From Streptomyces purpureus (lineage in GTDB: Bacteria > Actinomycetota > Actinomycetes > Streptomycetales > Streptomycetaceae): a stretch of 49,494 nt of DNA. Under the pieces are notes generated by a model that saw only the letters and a program-made list of their open reading frames with translations, did no database searches and was not told the DNA's origin. The stretch is taken from the NCBI RefSeq assembly GCF_014648195.1, contig NZ_BMQQ01000038.1:1-49494 (forward strand), written 5' to 3'. This document shows positions 32,679 to 41,509 of the stretch, piece by piece. The number at the start of each line of letters is the position of its first letter. The first letter of the stretch is position 1. Made by a program: the position numbers and the translations under genes.

Positions 32679-35600
32679 AGCGGCGACGACCATGGGGACG
32701 GTGCCCGGTTCGGCCCGGAACAGCTCCGGCAGGGCGTTGCCCCACCAGCCCGCCATCAGGGCCCGGCCCAGGAACACGCGCGCGGCGGCGGGCGGGGCGT
32801 GGAACGCCACGGCCGCGAAGGCGCGCCCGGCGGCGTCCTCGTCGCCGGCGAGGATCAGGGACAGCGCCACGCGTTCGGCCTCCTCGAACCGGCCCGCGGC
32901 AGCTTGCTCGCCGGCCAGCCAGACCAGCCGGTCCGCCACTTCGTGGACGCCGGAACACCCGACGACGACCTTCCTCGCCTCCTCCCAGTCGCCGACCGCC
33001 GTGAAGGCCGCCGCGACGGTCTGGACCTCGTCAGCCGCGCACGGCGCCGCACGGAGCCGGTCGAGAGCGTCGATGACGACCGGAGCGTCGACGCCGTACG
33101 CCCCGGCCTCGACCAGCGCCGGAACCAGCTCCCCGGCCACACGCCGGTCGGTGCGCAGCAGCTCACCGGCCTCGTCCAAGGCCTCACCGAGCACCTCGTC
33201 CGCCTCCTCGTCCCGGCCATCGGCCCGCAGGGCCAGGACGACGGCCGCCAGTCCCGCGATGCGCCCGTGAACATGGGCGCAAGCGCGGACCAGACGCCTT
33301 GCCCGTGCGTACTCCCCTGCCTCGACGAGAAGTTCGGCCACACCGGTGCGCACGCTCACCTCGTGCTCGGGTGTGGTGGCCTGCCCGACCAGCGCTTCGG
33401 CACGGCCCGGCTCCCCCGCCCGTACGAATCCCTTCGCCAGAGCCAGCGCCGCGCTCGGCCAGGGGTCCCGCCCAGCGCAGAGATCCAGCAGCCCGGCGGC
33501 GCGTTCGACCTGCCCCGCGGCGGTCAGCACCCGGATCCAGCAGTGCGCGTCCCAGCGCGAGACCGACCATGTAAGGCGCTGCTCCGGTGGGACGTAAGTA
33601 GCCTCCATCAGCGCCAGTGCGTCCGCCGTGTGCCCGGTGTCGGCCAGCGACTCGGCCACCGGATCCACATCGTCCACGCCGACCGGCGACAGCTCGGACC
33701 GGGCCACGTACTCGGCGTGCGTCAGCACCTCGTGCGCACGGCTCTCCTGCCCCGCCTCTCCCAGAGTGCGGCCGACCATGATGAGCGTGTGGATCCTGAC
33801 GTCGATGTCGTCGATCAAGTCCGCGAGACCGAAGGCGGTGTCGAAGTCGCCGGCTTGCGCCTGCCCCTCGGCCTCATACGCCTGGGCGGCCTCTTCGGCC
33901 GGAGTTCCTGCCAGCGAGGCGGCCAGGGCTTCGCCCCGCTCCCGCTCGCCCGACGCGACCAGCAGTCCGGCGAGCGCTGCCAGCGCGTACTCCTGGGCGT
34001 CCCCGACACAGATTTCCCCTTGGATCAGCCGTACCGCCCGGTCCGGGTCGCCTCCCCGAGCGATGCTCAGGGCGATGACCTCCCACGCCTTGTCCCTCAG
34101 ATGCCGCTTGGTGATGAGCGGGACGAGCAGCGCGGCCCGGTCCGGTTCGCCCGCCTCGGCCAGGGCCGTCGCCGCCTCCACCGGATCGGTGGTCTCCACG
34201 GCGGCCGCCTGCGCCTCGTCGAACAATTCCCGGGCCTGCGCGGGCGACTCCGGGCGCAGCAGCTCGGCGACCCCCGCCAGGACCACCGCCCGCAGCTCGG
34301 GTTCGACGTCACGCGCCAGCTTCACCGCCTCGTCCCGGTGCCCCCCACGCACCATCGAGCGGGCGATCTCGTACATCACCCGCGCGTGGGCCTCACGGGA
34401 GCGCAGCCCGCGGCGCGCCGTCAGCGCCCACCGGTACTGCCCGGCGCGCGCCACGATGGTACCGATCGAGACCAGGCCCTCCTCCCGCAACCCCGGCCCG
34501 CCCGCCCTCCGTACCTGCTCCTCCGTCTCCCGGAGCAGCGCGAAGGCCCGGCGGTGCGCGCCCTGCCGGACGAGCTCGTCGGCGACTCCGATCAACGCCA
34601 GATGGCGCTCGGACAGGCGGGACAGGCTCCGTGCCAGCGCCTCGGCCCGGGCTGTCCGTCCGAGCGCCGCCCAGGCCACCGGGAGGGCGCCGGGCACAGC
34701 TCCGTTGCGGTGCCGGAGTTCCTCCCGCTTCATCGCGAGCCGGAGCAGGAGCCGCAGGTCGGTCGCTCCGCGCGCGATGGCGCGTTCGCCGGTGTCCCGC
34801 AGCTCGCCCAGGGCCACCGCGTCCCCGCCCGTCGCCTCCAGCAACCGGTCGTGCCGTACGGCGTCCAGTGCGCACGCCGTCATCCGCTCCAGATCACCGT
34901 CCGACCGCAGCAAGGAGAAGTAGCCGCGCAGCAGATACTCCGGTGTGGCCGGGGGCCAGCCGCGCTCGCGCCAGTCCGCCGCCCAGGTGTGCAGCCTGCC
35001 CCGGAGGCGGGCGAGCTCCCGCTCGCCGAGCATCTCCCGCGCCTGGACCTGGAGTTCCTCGTGCGCCAGCAGGTAGGCCTCGCCCCGGGTGGCGAAGGTA
35101 CGTCCGGGGCCGGTGCGCAGTATGTCGCGTACGTGGTACGGCACCGCGTCCGTCAGCTCCGCCAGGTCGTCCGCCGTCAGGCCGCCGCCCGCGGCCGCCA
35201 GCAGGGCCAGCAGGTCGTACGCGAGACCACCGGCCCCGAGCAGGCGTTTGAGTTCGCGTTCGGCCTCGGCGCGGATCGCGCGGGCGTGCGGGGACGGCTC
35301 CAGGGCCCGGACCGTGTCGGGGGCGCGGAGCGGGTGGTCGTGGGGGACATCGCCGGGCAGGGGAGGGTTCAGCCGGCCGGCCACGATCGTCCGTAACGCG
35401 GTGGGGAGCAGGCTCGCGATCGAGTGCGCGTCCGGGCCCGTCGTCACGCCCCGGTCCTCGTCCAGGCCGTCGACCAGCAGGACAAGCCGTTCGCCGCGCC
35501 GCGCGCAGGCCTCCGCCGCCTCCCCGTACAGGCGGAGAAGATGGGCCTCGCGGGTGGCGGCGGTGAGCAGTGCCGGGAGGCCCTCGCCGACGATTTCGGC

Positions 35601-35978
35601 GAGCTGTTCCAGGACGACGTCGACATAGGCGACGACGTCGTTCTGCATGCCCAGGCGCGCCGTGATGAAGAACGGCACCACCCGCACCCCCTTCGGCGGA
35701 TGCAGGGCGAACCACGCCATCAGGGCCGTCTTGCCCGCCCACGCACCCGCCCGCCACCAGGCGTACGACGGGCCCGAGCCGGCCAGACAGAAGGCGGCGA
35801 GCTCGGCCAACTCGCGCTCGCGGCCGATCAGTTCGGGCGGGGCGATACGGCGGACCTGTTCCGCGTACGCCGAGCGGACCGGTGGCGGGGCCAGGGTCAG
35901 GTGGTTGTGGTCGCCGGTGACGACGACGCCCGCGTCCCGGCCCACCGCGACCGACCGTCTCCCCCGTGCCTGCTGCAT
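32655..35978 (-). CDS. Large STAND NTPase with helical-repeat sensor region
   Basis: The product is 1107 residues from ATG 35978; ATG 36035 is an alternative, and neither has a strong ribosome site. Residues 9-28 (SVAVGRDAGVVVTGDHNHLT) form a short Gly/Val motif of the kind found before STAND NTPases, reminiscent of RHIM-like amyloid signalling motifs. The ATPase core follows: IGRERELAEL, a degenerate P-loop AGAWAGKT (GKT at 82-84; the first Gly is Ala), Walker B VLLVDGLDE (166-173), and a winged-helix region near 280-320. From about residue 380 to the end are many TPR-like alanine-rich helical hairpins (such as RGGHRDEAVKLARDVEPELR and RAGEPGRAEALVGQA), expected to sense a ligand. No separate effector domain is seen. 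A role in signalling or phage defence is inferred from the architecture only. Confidence 0.8.
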   Translation of the reverse strand: MQQARGRRSVAVGRDAGVVVTGDHNHLTLAPPPVRSAYAEQVRRIAPPELIGRERELAELAAFCLAGSGPSYAWWRAGAWAGKTALMAWFALHPPKGVRVVPFFITARLGMQNDVVAYVDVVLEQLAEIVGEGLPALLTAATREAHLLRLYGEAAEACARRGERLVLLVDGLDEDRGVTTGPDAHSIASLLPTALRTIVAGRLNPPLPGDVPHDHPLRAPDTVRALEPSPHARAIRAEAERELKRLLGAGGLAYDLLALLAAAGGGLTADDLAELTDAVPYHVRDILRTGPGRTFATRGEAYLLAHEELQVQAREMLGERELARLRGRLHTWAADWRERGWPPATPEYLLRGYFSLLRSDGDLERMTACALDAVRHDRLLEATGGDAVALGELRDTGERAIARGATDLRLLLRLAMKREELRHRNGAVPGALPVAWAALGRTARAEALARSLSRLSERHLALIGVADELVRQGAHRRAFALLRETEEQVRRAGGPGLREEGLVSIGTIVARAGQYRWALTARRGLRSREAHARVMYEIARSMVRGGHRDEAVKLARDVEPELRAVVLAGVAELLRPESPAQARELFDEAQAAAVETTDPVEAATALAEAGEPDRAALLVPLITKRHLRDKAWEVIALSIARGGDPDRAVRLIQGEICVGDAQEYALAALAGLLVASGERERGEALAASLAGTPAEEAAQAYEAEGQAQAGDFDTAFGLADLIDDIDVRIHTLIMVGRTLGEAGQESRAHEVLTHAEYVARSELSPVGVDDVDPVAESLADTGHTADALALMEATYVPPEQRLTWSVSRWDAHCWIRVLTAAGQVERAAGLLDLCAGRDPWPSAALALAKGFVRAGEPGRAEALVGQATTPEHEVSVRTGVAELLVEAGEYARARRLVRACAHVHGRIAGLAAVVLALRADGRDEEADEVLGEALDEAGELLRTDRRVAGELVPALVEAGAYGVDAPVVIDALDRLRAAPCAADEVQTVAAAFTAVGDWEEARKVVVGCSGVHEVADRLVWLAGEQAAAGRFEEAERVALSLILAGDEDAAGRAFAAVAFHAPPAAARVFLGRALMAGWWGNALPELFRAEPGTVPMVVAALRRARQI

Positions 35979-36052
35979 GGCGCCATGATGCCAAGGCCCC
36001 GACGGTGGGCGCGGCCTAAAATGGACGTATCCCACCCGGTCCGGGAGGCGTC

Positions 36053-36751
36053 ATGAAATTCGCACAAATAATCGACTGCAAGACGCATCACTTCGACGAC
36101 CTGAACCAGCTCATGGACAAGTGGGTCGCCCAGACGAAGGGCAAGCGGACCGCCACCCACAGCCTGGTGGCCAAGGACCGCTCCGACGCCTCCCACGTCG
36201 TGGAGATCGTCGAATTCCCGTCGTACGAAGAGGCGATGAAGAACTCCCAGCTCCCGGAGACGGACCGTATCTTCCGGGAGATGGTCGCGCTCTGCGACGA
36301 GGAGCCGACCTTCACGGACCTCGACGTCGTACGGGACGAGCAGCTGCTCAAGGCCACGGCCGCGCGGTTCTTCGAGCTGGCCGCCGTGCGGGGTGAGCTT
36401 CCCCCGCTCGACGAGGTCTTCGCGGAGAACTACCACGACCACGACCCGACCAACCCCCAGGACGTCATCGGGATGGATGCCCTCCGCCACGAGCTCGACA
36501 TGTGGCGCGGCGGGTTCGACTTCGAGTTCACCATCGAGGACCAGATCGCCGAGGGCGACCGGGTCTGCACGCGCTGGACCTGGAACGGCCTGCACAAGGG
36601 CGAGTTCATGGGGGTCGAGTCCACCGGCAAGAAGGTCTCCATGACCGGCGTCGTCATCCACCGCTTCCGCGTGGACGGCAAGATCATCGAGGGCTGGTGG
36701 CACTACGACCAGCTCGGGCTCATGGAGCAGCTCGGCGCGGTTGAAGCCTGA
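36053..36751 (+). CDS. Two-domain SnoaL-like protein
   Basis: The product is 232 residues from ATG 36053, with GGGAGG upstream. The first ~95 residues (MKFAQIIDCKTHHFDDLNQL, SHVVEIVEFPSYEEAMKNSQ) look like a small ferredoxin-like alpha/beta domain of the ABM type. The rest (VFAENYHDHDPTNPQDVIGM, GDRVCTRWTWNGLHKGEFMG, KIIEGWWHYDQLGLMEQLG) is a SnoaL-like ester-cyclase fold, where H and D residues line a pocket. No catalysis can be assigned. It is divergent from the STAND gene with 74 bases between chosen starts, which may mean a shared promoter region. A hairpin follows. Confidence 0.82.
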   Translation: MKFAQIIDCKTHHFDDLNQLMDKWVAQTKGKRTATHSLVAKDRSDASHVVEIVEFPSYEEAMKNSQLPETDRIFREMVALCDEEPTFTDLDVVRDEQLLKATAARFFELAAVRGELPPLDEVFAENYHDHDPTNPQDVIGMDALRHELDMWRGGFDFEFTIEDQIAEGDRVCTRWTWNGLHKGEFMGVESTGKKVSMTGVVIHRFRVDGKIIEGWWHYDQLGLMEQLGAVEA

Positions 36752-36798
36752 ACGACAAGCCTGAACGACCTGAACGAGTCCGGCCGGGGCACGGCAGA

Positions 36799-36831
36799 AG
36801 CCCCCGCCCCCTGCGACAGGGGACGAGGGCT
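36799..36831. terminator. Hairpin between SnoaL-like gene and groEL
   Basis: AGCCCCCGCCCCCT pairs with AGGGGACGAGGGCT around GCGAC, with mismatches. It lies between two convergent genes and probably serves both. Confidence 0.65.
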
Positions 36832-36848
36832 CCTCAGGGCCCGGAGAC

Positions 36849-36876
36849 CAGAGCTCAGAGCTCAGAGCTCAGAGCT
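36849..36876. repeat. Short tandem repeat, CAGAGCT x4
   Basis: Four exact 7-base copies plus a partial one (CAGA), 19 bases beyond the groEL stop. Slippage-prone; no function evident. Confidence 0.9.
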
Positions 36877-36894
36877 CAGAAGGCTCGCGGAGCG

Positions 36895-38523
36895 TCAGTG
36901 CGAGTGACCGTGGCCGTGGCCGTGGCCCGCGTCCGCCGGCTCCTCTTCCTTCTTCTCGACGACCAGGGTCTCGGTCGTGAGCAGCAGGGAGGCGATCGAC
37001 GCGGCGTTCTCCAGCGCGGAGCGCGTGACCTTGACCGGGTCGATGACGCCGGCCTTCACCAGGTCGCCGTACTCGCCGGTCGCGGCGTTGAAGCCGTTGC
37101 CCTTCTCCAGCTCCGCCACCTTGGAGGTGATGACGTAGCCCTCGAGGCCGGCGTTCTCGGCGATCCAGCGCAGCGGCTCGACGGCGGCGCGGCGGACGAC
37201 GGCGACACCGGTGGCCTCGTCGCCCTCCTTGCCGAGGTTGCCCTCGAGCACCTTGACGGCGTGGACCAGGGCGGAGCCACCACCGGAGACGATGCCCTCC
37301 TCGACCGCGGCGCGGGTCGCGGAGATGGCGTCCTCCAGACGGTGCTTCTTCTCCTTCAGCTCCACCTCGGTGGCGGCGCCGACCTTGATCACGCACACGC
37401 CGCCGGCCAGCTTCGCGAGGCGCTCCTGGAGCTTCTCGCGGTCCCAGTCGGAGTCGGTGGACTCGATCTCGGCCTTGATCTGGTTGACGCGGCCCTGGAC
37501 ATCCGCGGAGTTGCCGCCACCGTCGACGATGGTGGTGTCGTCCTTGGTGACGGTCACGCGACGGGCGGTGCCGAGCACGTCCAGACCGGCCTGGTCGAGC
37601 TTGAGGCCGACCTCCTCGGCGATGACGGTGGCGCCGGTGAGGGTGGCCATGTCGCCGAGCATCGCCTTGCGGCGGTCGCCGAAGCCCGGGGCCTTGACGG
37701 CCACGGCGTTGAAGGTGCCACGGATCTTGTTGACGACCAGGGTCGACAGGGCCTCGCCCTCGACGTCCTCGGCGATGATCAGCAGCGGCTTGCTGGAGCC
37801 GGCCTGGATGACCTTCTCCAGGAGCGGCAGCAGGTCCTGGATCGAGGAGATCTTGCCCTGGTGGATCAGGATGTACGGGTCGTCGAGGACGGCCTCCATA
37901 CGCTCCTGGTCGGTGACCATGTACGGGGAGAGGTAGCCCTTGTCGAAGGCCATGCCCTCGGTGAAGTCGAGCTCCAGGCCGAAGGTGTTGGACTCCTCGA
38001 CGGTGATGACACCGTCCTTGCCGACCTTGTCCATCGCCTCGGCGATGAGCTCGCCGACCTGCTGGTCCTGCGCGGAGAGCGCGGCCACGGCGGCGATGTC
38101 GGTCTTGTCCTCGATGGGACGGGCGGTCGCCAGGAGCTCGTCGGAGACGGCCTTGACCGCCGCGTCGATGCCCTTCTTCAGGGCGGCCGGGGAAGCACCG
38201 GCGGCGACGTTGCGCAGACCCTCGCGGACCAGCGCCTGGGCGAGCACGGTGGCGGTGGTGGTGCCGTCACCCGCGATGTCGTTGGTCTTGGTCGCCACCT
38301 CCTTCACCAGCTGGGCGCCGAGGTTCTCGTACGGGTCCTCGATCTCGACCTCACGGGCGATCGTGACACCGTCGTTGGTGATGGTGGGAGCGCCGAACTT
38401 CTTGTCGATGACGACGTTGCGGCCCTTGGGGCCGATCGTCACCTTGACCGTGTCGGCAAGCTTGTTGACGCCGCGCTCGAGGGCGCGACGGGCGTCCTCG
38501 TCGAACTTCAGAATCTTCGCCAT
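36895..38523 (-). CDS. groEL1: Chaperonin GroEL1
   Basis: The product is 542 residues from ATG 38523, with GAGGAC upstream. It is a complete 60-kDa chaperonin: MAKILKFDEDARRALERGVN, the ATP-binding NDIAGDGTTTATVLAQALVR, apical DFTEGMAFDKGYLSPYMVTD, and the conserved AAVEEGIVSGGGSALVHAVK. The usual Gly-Met-rich tail is replaced by a histidine-rich one, AGHGHGHGHSH, the mark of actinobacterial GroEL1, which is co-transcribed with groES. Here it follows groES on the same strand with 99 bases between. Controlled by HrcA through the CIRCE elements upstream of groES. Confidence 0.96.
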   Translation of the reverse strand: MAKILKFDEDARRALERGVNKLADTVKVTIGPKGRNVVIDKKFGAPTITNDGVTIAREVEIEDPYENLGAQLVKEVATKTNDIAGDGTTTATVLAQALVREGLRNVAAGASPAALKKGIDAAVKAVSDELLATARPIEDKTDIAAVAALSAQDQQVGELIAEAMDKVGKDGVITVEESNTFGLELDFTEGMAFDKGYLSPYMVTDQERMEAVLDDPYILIHQGKISSIQDLLPLLEKVIQAGSSKPLLIIAEDVEGEALSTLVVNKIRGTFNAVAVKAPGFGDRRKAMLGDMATLTGATVIAEEVGLKLDQAGLDVLGTARRVTVTKDDTTIVDGGGNSADVQGRVNQIKAEIESTDSDWDREKLQERLAKLAGGVCVIKVGAATEVELKEKKHRLEDAISATRAAVEEGIVSGGGSALVHAVKVLEGNLGKEGDEATGVAVVRRAAVEPLRWIAENAGLEGYVITSKVAELEKGNGFNAATGEYGDLVKAGVIDPVKVTRSALENAASIASLLLTTETLVVEKKEEEPADAGHGHGHGHSH

Positions 38524-38622
38524 GGGAGCGTTTCAGTCCTCTTCTGATACGAACAGCGCCCCGGGCGCCCGGATATGAGTCAGGGAGCCAGGGGCGCAGT
38601 TCAAAGCATCTGCTTCGGTGAA

Positions 38623-38931
38623 TTACTTCTCGACGATCGCGAGCACGTCGCGAGCCGAGAGGACGAGGTACTCCTCGCCGTTGTACTTCACCTCGGTGCC
38701 GCCGTACTTGCTGTACAGCACGATGTCGCCGGTCTTGACGTCGAGCGGCAGGCGCTCGCCGTTCTCGAAGCGGCCCGGGCCCACGGCCAGGACGACGCCC
38801 TCCTGGGGCTTCTCCTTGGCGGTGTCCGGGATGACCAGGCCAGAGGCGGTGGTCTGCTCGGCGTCGAGCGGCTGGACCACAATGCGGTCCTCGAGCGGCT
38901 TGATGGCAACCTTGGAGCTGGTGGTCGTCAC
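38623..38931 (-). CDS. groES: Co-chaperonin GroES
   Basis: The product is 102 residues from ATG 38931. It caps the GroEL ring. Seen: VAIKPLEDRIVVQPLDAEQT at the start, the mobile loop TTASGLVIPDTAKEKPQEGV, and the end VKYNGEEYLVLSARDVLAIV. Size and sequence are normal. It is first in the groES-groEL1 operon, behind a promoter with two CIRCE elements. Confidence 0.96.
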   Translation of the reverse strand: MTTTSSKVAIKPLEDRIVVQPLDAEQTTASGLVIPDTAKEKPQEGVVLAVGPGRFENGERLPLDVKTGDIVLYSKYGGTEVKYNGEEYLVLSARDVLAIVEK

Positions 38932-39030
38932 GATCCGACCTCCCCCTTCGGAGATCTCACGGGGTTAACTGTCTGAGGTGGCGACCAGGTGGATCCGTCG
39001 TCGCGGGTGCCGGACCTGCCCGTCGCTGTG

Positions 39031-39057
39031 TTGGCACTCTCCAGTGGGGAGTGCCAG
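39031..39057. promoter_or_regulatory. CIRCE element, downstream copy (HrcA operator)
   Basis: TTGGCACTC-N9-GAGTGCCAG, close to the consensus TTAGCACTC-N9-GAGTGCTAA. It lies between the -10 element and groES. Confidence 0.9.
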
Positions 39058-39062
39058 AGCCG

Positions 39063-39092
39063 AGACTATGACTGCGATTAGCACTCGGTCAA
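39063..39092 (-). promoter_or_regulatory. groES-groEL1 promoter
   Basis: On the minus strand TTGACC (39087-39092), 18-base spacer, TAGTCT (39063-39068). The -35 sits in the 9-base spacer of the upstream CIRCE. Confidence 0.8.
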
Positions 39093-39104
39093 GCGGAGTG
39101 CCAA
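39078..39104. promoter_or_regulatory. CIRCE element, upstream copy (HrcA operator)
   Basis: TTAGCACTC-N9-GAGTGCCAA, one mismatch from consensus. It overlaps the -35 element. Confidence 0.92.
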
Positions 39105-39149
39105 TTCACCACCCGCGAGCCGTCGCGCAGACCCCGCGGCGGCCGGTTC

Positions 39150-40064
39150 TCAGACGTAGTCCTCCAGCCTGGCCACGGCGTACCCCTTCGCCGTGACGGT
39201 CTTCATCACCTGGCGGATCATGTCCGGCATCGTGCCCTTCCAGTCCTCGCGGCCCCGGAAATGCGTGAGGATGATGTCGCCGGGGTGCAGGTCGCGGTCC
39301 CACTCGCGCCATTCCATCCGGTCCGGGAACGCCTCGGCCGCCCACAGCGGCACGGCCTTGATCCCGCAGGACTTGGCGGCGCGCAGGGTGTCCTGGTTGT
39401 AGTTGCCGTACGGCGGCCGGAAGAGGGGCGGCCGCGTGCCGTACCGCTTCTCGAGGTTGTCCTGCTGCCCGCAGATCTCCCGTTCCTGCTGCTTGTACGA
39501 GAGCGCGGGCATGTAGCGGTGGTTGAGGGTGTGGTTGTGCAGGGCGACCCCTGCGTCCCGCATCTTCTTGAAGTAGCCGTAGTCCTCCTTGACCAGGTAG
39601 TCGCTGAGGAAGGCGCTGTAGGGGATCTGCAGCTCGGACATCATCCGCAGCAGGGCGGGGTCCTTCTCCGCGCCGTCGTCGATCGTCAGGAAGACGACCT
39701 TCTCCTTGGTCGGCACGGTGGTGAAGACGGGCGGCAGGCCCTCGCCGGCGGTCTCGAAGCCCTTGCGGGTGGTGATGGCCGGCTTGACCGCGGGCGGCGG
39801 GGGCGCGGGCAGCGGCATCTTGGCGAGGCCCCACTTCTTGACGGCCCGCGCGCGGGCGGCCTGGGCGCGCCGGGTCCGCTCGACGTACGCGGCCAGGGCG
39901 CCGGCCGCGCCGCGCGCCTGCTGGGGCTGGCCGCCGGCGGGCGTCGCGGGCCCGGCCGCGCCGGAGCCGGGGGGCCGCTCGTCGGTGGAGTCGGCGCAGG
40001 CCGCGCCGAGCGCGGCGATCAGCGCGGCGGCGAGGGCGACCCGGACCCGCCGCCCCCGACGCAT
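39150..40064 (-). CDS. Polysaccharide deacetylase family lipoprotein (paralogue 1)
   Basis: The product is 304 residues if started at ATG 40064 (MRRGRRVRVALAAALIAALG), with AAGAG upstream; the frame is open for 61 more codons. A signal peptide leads to AALGAACADS, a non-ideal lipobox. After a Pro/Ala/Lys linker comes a NodB-type domain: KVVFLTIDDGAEKDP (the metal-binding TxDDG), LHNHTLNH supplying the two His ligands, RPPYGNYNQDT and the final HPGDIILTHFRG with the catalytic His. The extracellular enzyme would remove acetyl groups from a wall or capsular polymer. It closely resembles the gene at 41510-42376 and ends in the same LEDYV. Confidence 0.88.
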   Translation of the reverse strand: MRRGRRVRVALAAALIAALGAACADSTDERPPGSGAAGPATPAGGQPQQARGAAGALAAYVERTRRAQAARARAVKKWGLAKMPLPAPPPPAVKPAITTRKGFETAGEGLPPVFTTVPTKEKVVFLTIDDGAEKDPALLRMMSELQIPYSAFLSDYLVKEDYGYFKKMRDAGVALHNHTLNHRYMPALSYKQQEREICGQQDNLEKRYGTRPPLFRPPYGNYNQDTLRAAKSCGIKAVPLWAAEAFPDRMEWREWDRDLHPGDIILTHFRGREDWKGTMPDMIRQVMKTVTAKGYAVARLEDYV

Positions 40065-40203
40065 GTGCGCTCTTCGTACGGAGACCTGACACTCTGCGCC
40101 ATTTTGTCGTACTAGCTGCATGGGGCCGCATCCTGTCAGCGCCGGGCCCCGGAGGAACGCCGACACCGCCGCCGCACGCGCACCATCCCTCGCCTGGCCC
40201 ACA

Positions 40204-41388
40204 ATGGGCCGCGTGACCGATCTTGCCGCCTTCCACGCCCTGCTCACCCCCGAGGGCCAGACCCTGCTCGCCGCGCTGCGCGACTACGACCCCGCCCAGG
40301 AGCTGGCCGTCGCCTCCCGGCTGCGCCGCGAGCACCCGGCCGAGCTGGTCACGGCGGCGATCGGGCAGGCCCGGCTGCGGCAGCGGGCGGTGGCGAAGTT
40401 CGGCGCCGAGGACGCGTACCGGATGTACTTCACGCCGAACGGCGTCGAGCAGTCGACCCGGGCGACGGTCGGCACGTACCGCGCCGAGCGCTTCAAGGAC
40501 CTCGGTGTGCGCAGGGTGGCGGATCTGTGCGGCGGCATCGGCGGCGACGCCCTCGCCCTGGCGCGGGCCGGGATCTCCGTCCTCGCCGTGGACCGGGACC
40601 CGCTGACGGCCGAGGTGGCGCGGGCGAACGCCGGGGCGCTGGGCCTCGCCGGGCTGATCGAGGTGCGCTGCGCGGATGTGACGGAGATCGACACCGCGCC
40701 GTACGACGCCGTCTTCGTCGACCCGGCGCGACGCGGCGGACGCGGGCGGATCTTCGACCCGGAGGCGTACTCACCCCCGCTCTCCTGGGCGATCGGGGCC
40801 GCCCGCACCGCCCCGCACGCCGCCCTCAAGATCGCCCCCGGTGTGCCGCACGAGGCGGTCCCGCAGGACGCCGAGGCGGAGTGGATCTCGGACGGCGGGG
40901 ACGTGAAGGAGGCGGTGCTGTGGTTCGGCACCCGCCCCGGCGCCCGGCGCGCCACCCTCCTGCCGTCCGGCGCGAGCCTGGTCGGCCGCGGGCTGCCCGA
41001 TCCTGCCGTACGGGCCGTGGGCCGCCACCTCTACGAGCCGGACGGCGCCGTCATCCGCGCCCACCTGGTCGCCGAGGTGGCCGAGGAGCTCGACGGCGGG
41101 CTGATCGACGAGACCATCGCCTACATCACCGCCGACGAGCTGCGCCCGACCCCGTACGCCACCGCGTACGAGATCACCGACGAGCTGCCCTTCAACCTCA
41201 AGCGGCTCAAGGCGCTGCTGCGCGAGCGCGAGGTCGGCCATCTCACCGTGAAGAAGCGCGGCTCGGCGGTCGAACCGGAGGAGCTGCGCCGGAAGGTGAA
41301 GCCGAAGGGCCCGAACGCCGCCACCGTCTTCCTGACCAGGGTGGCCGGGGCACCGACGATGCTGATCGGACGGCCGGTCCAGCCGTGA
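40204..41388 (+). CDS. SAM-dependent methyltransferase with THUMP-like domain
   Basis: The product is 394 residues from ATG 40204; GTG 40213 (VTDLAAFHALL) is an equally good start. The N-terminal helices precede a Rossmann methyltransferase: VADLCGGIGGDALALARAGI is motif I, LAVDRDPLTAEVARANA binds the SAM ribose, and YDAVFVDPARRGGRGRIFDP is motif IV. The C-terminal part (TAYEITDELPFNLKRLKALL, REVGHLTVKKRGSAVEPEEL) is the THUMP-like segment found in this actinobacterial family, suggesting an RNA substrate. The target is unknown. It lies between two minus-strand deacetylase genes. Confidence 0.85.
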   Translation: MGRVTDLAAFHALLTPEGQTLLAALRDYDPAQELAVASRLRREHPAELVTAAIGQARLRQRAVAKFGAEDAYRMYFTPNGVEQSTRATVGTYRAERFKDLGVRRVADLCGGIGGDALALARAGISVLAVDRDPLTAEVARANAGALGLAGLIEVRCADVTEIDTAPYDAVFVDPARRGGRGRIFDPEAYSPPLSWAIGAARTAPHAALKIAPGVPHEAVPQDAEAEWISDGGDVKEAVLWFGTRPGARRATLLPSGASLVGRGLPDPAVRAVGRHLYEPDGAVIRAHLVAEVAEELDGGLIDETIAYITADELRPTPYATAYEITDELPFNLKRLKALLREREVGHLTVKKRGSAVEPEELRRKVKPKGPNAATVFLTRVAGAPTMLIGRPVQP

Positions 41389-41509
41389 CACCTCACCCCG
41401 AGGGCATGTTCACCAGCTGGCCCCTCGCGCATCTCGTGGAGCTCGCGGCGGCCGGCGCGGACTCGGACGGCGTCCGGGCCGGTGCTCAGTACCGCTCGAC
41501 GACGGGGCG

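Noticed and set aside
32799..35396. 865-codon open frame antisense to the STAND gene
   Set aside because: Composition typical of a shadow frame and no recognisable motif; the minus-strand product has Walker motifs and repeats.
36898..38547. 549-codon frame antisense to groEL1
   Set aside because: groEL1 is unmistakable; the antisense frame is Gly/Asp/Leu-rich shadow.
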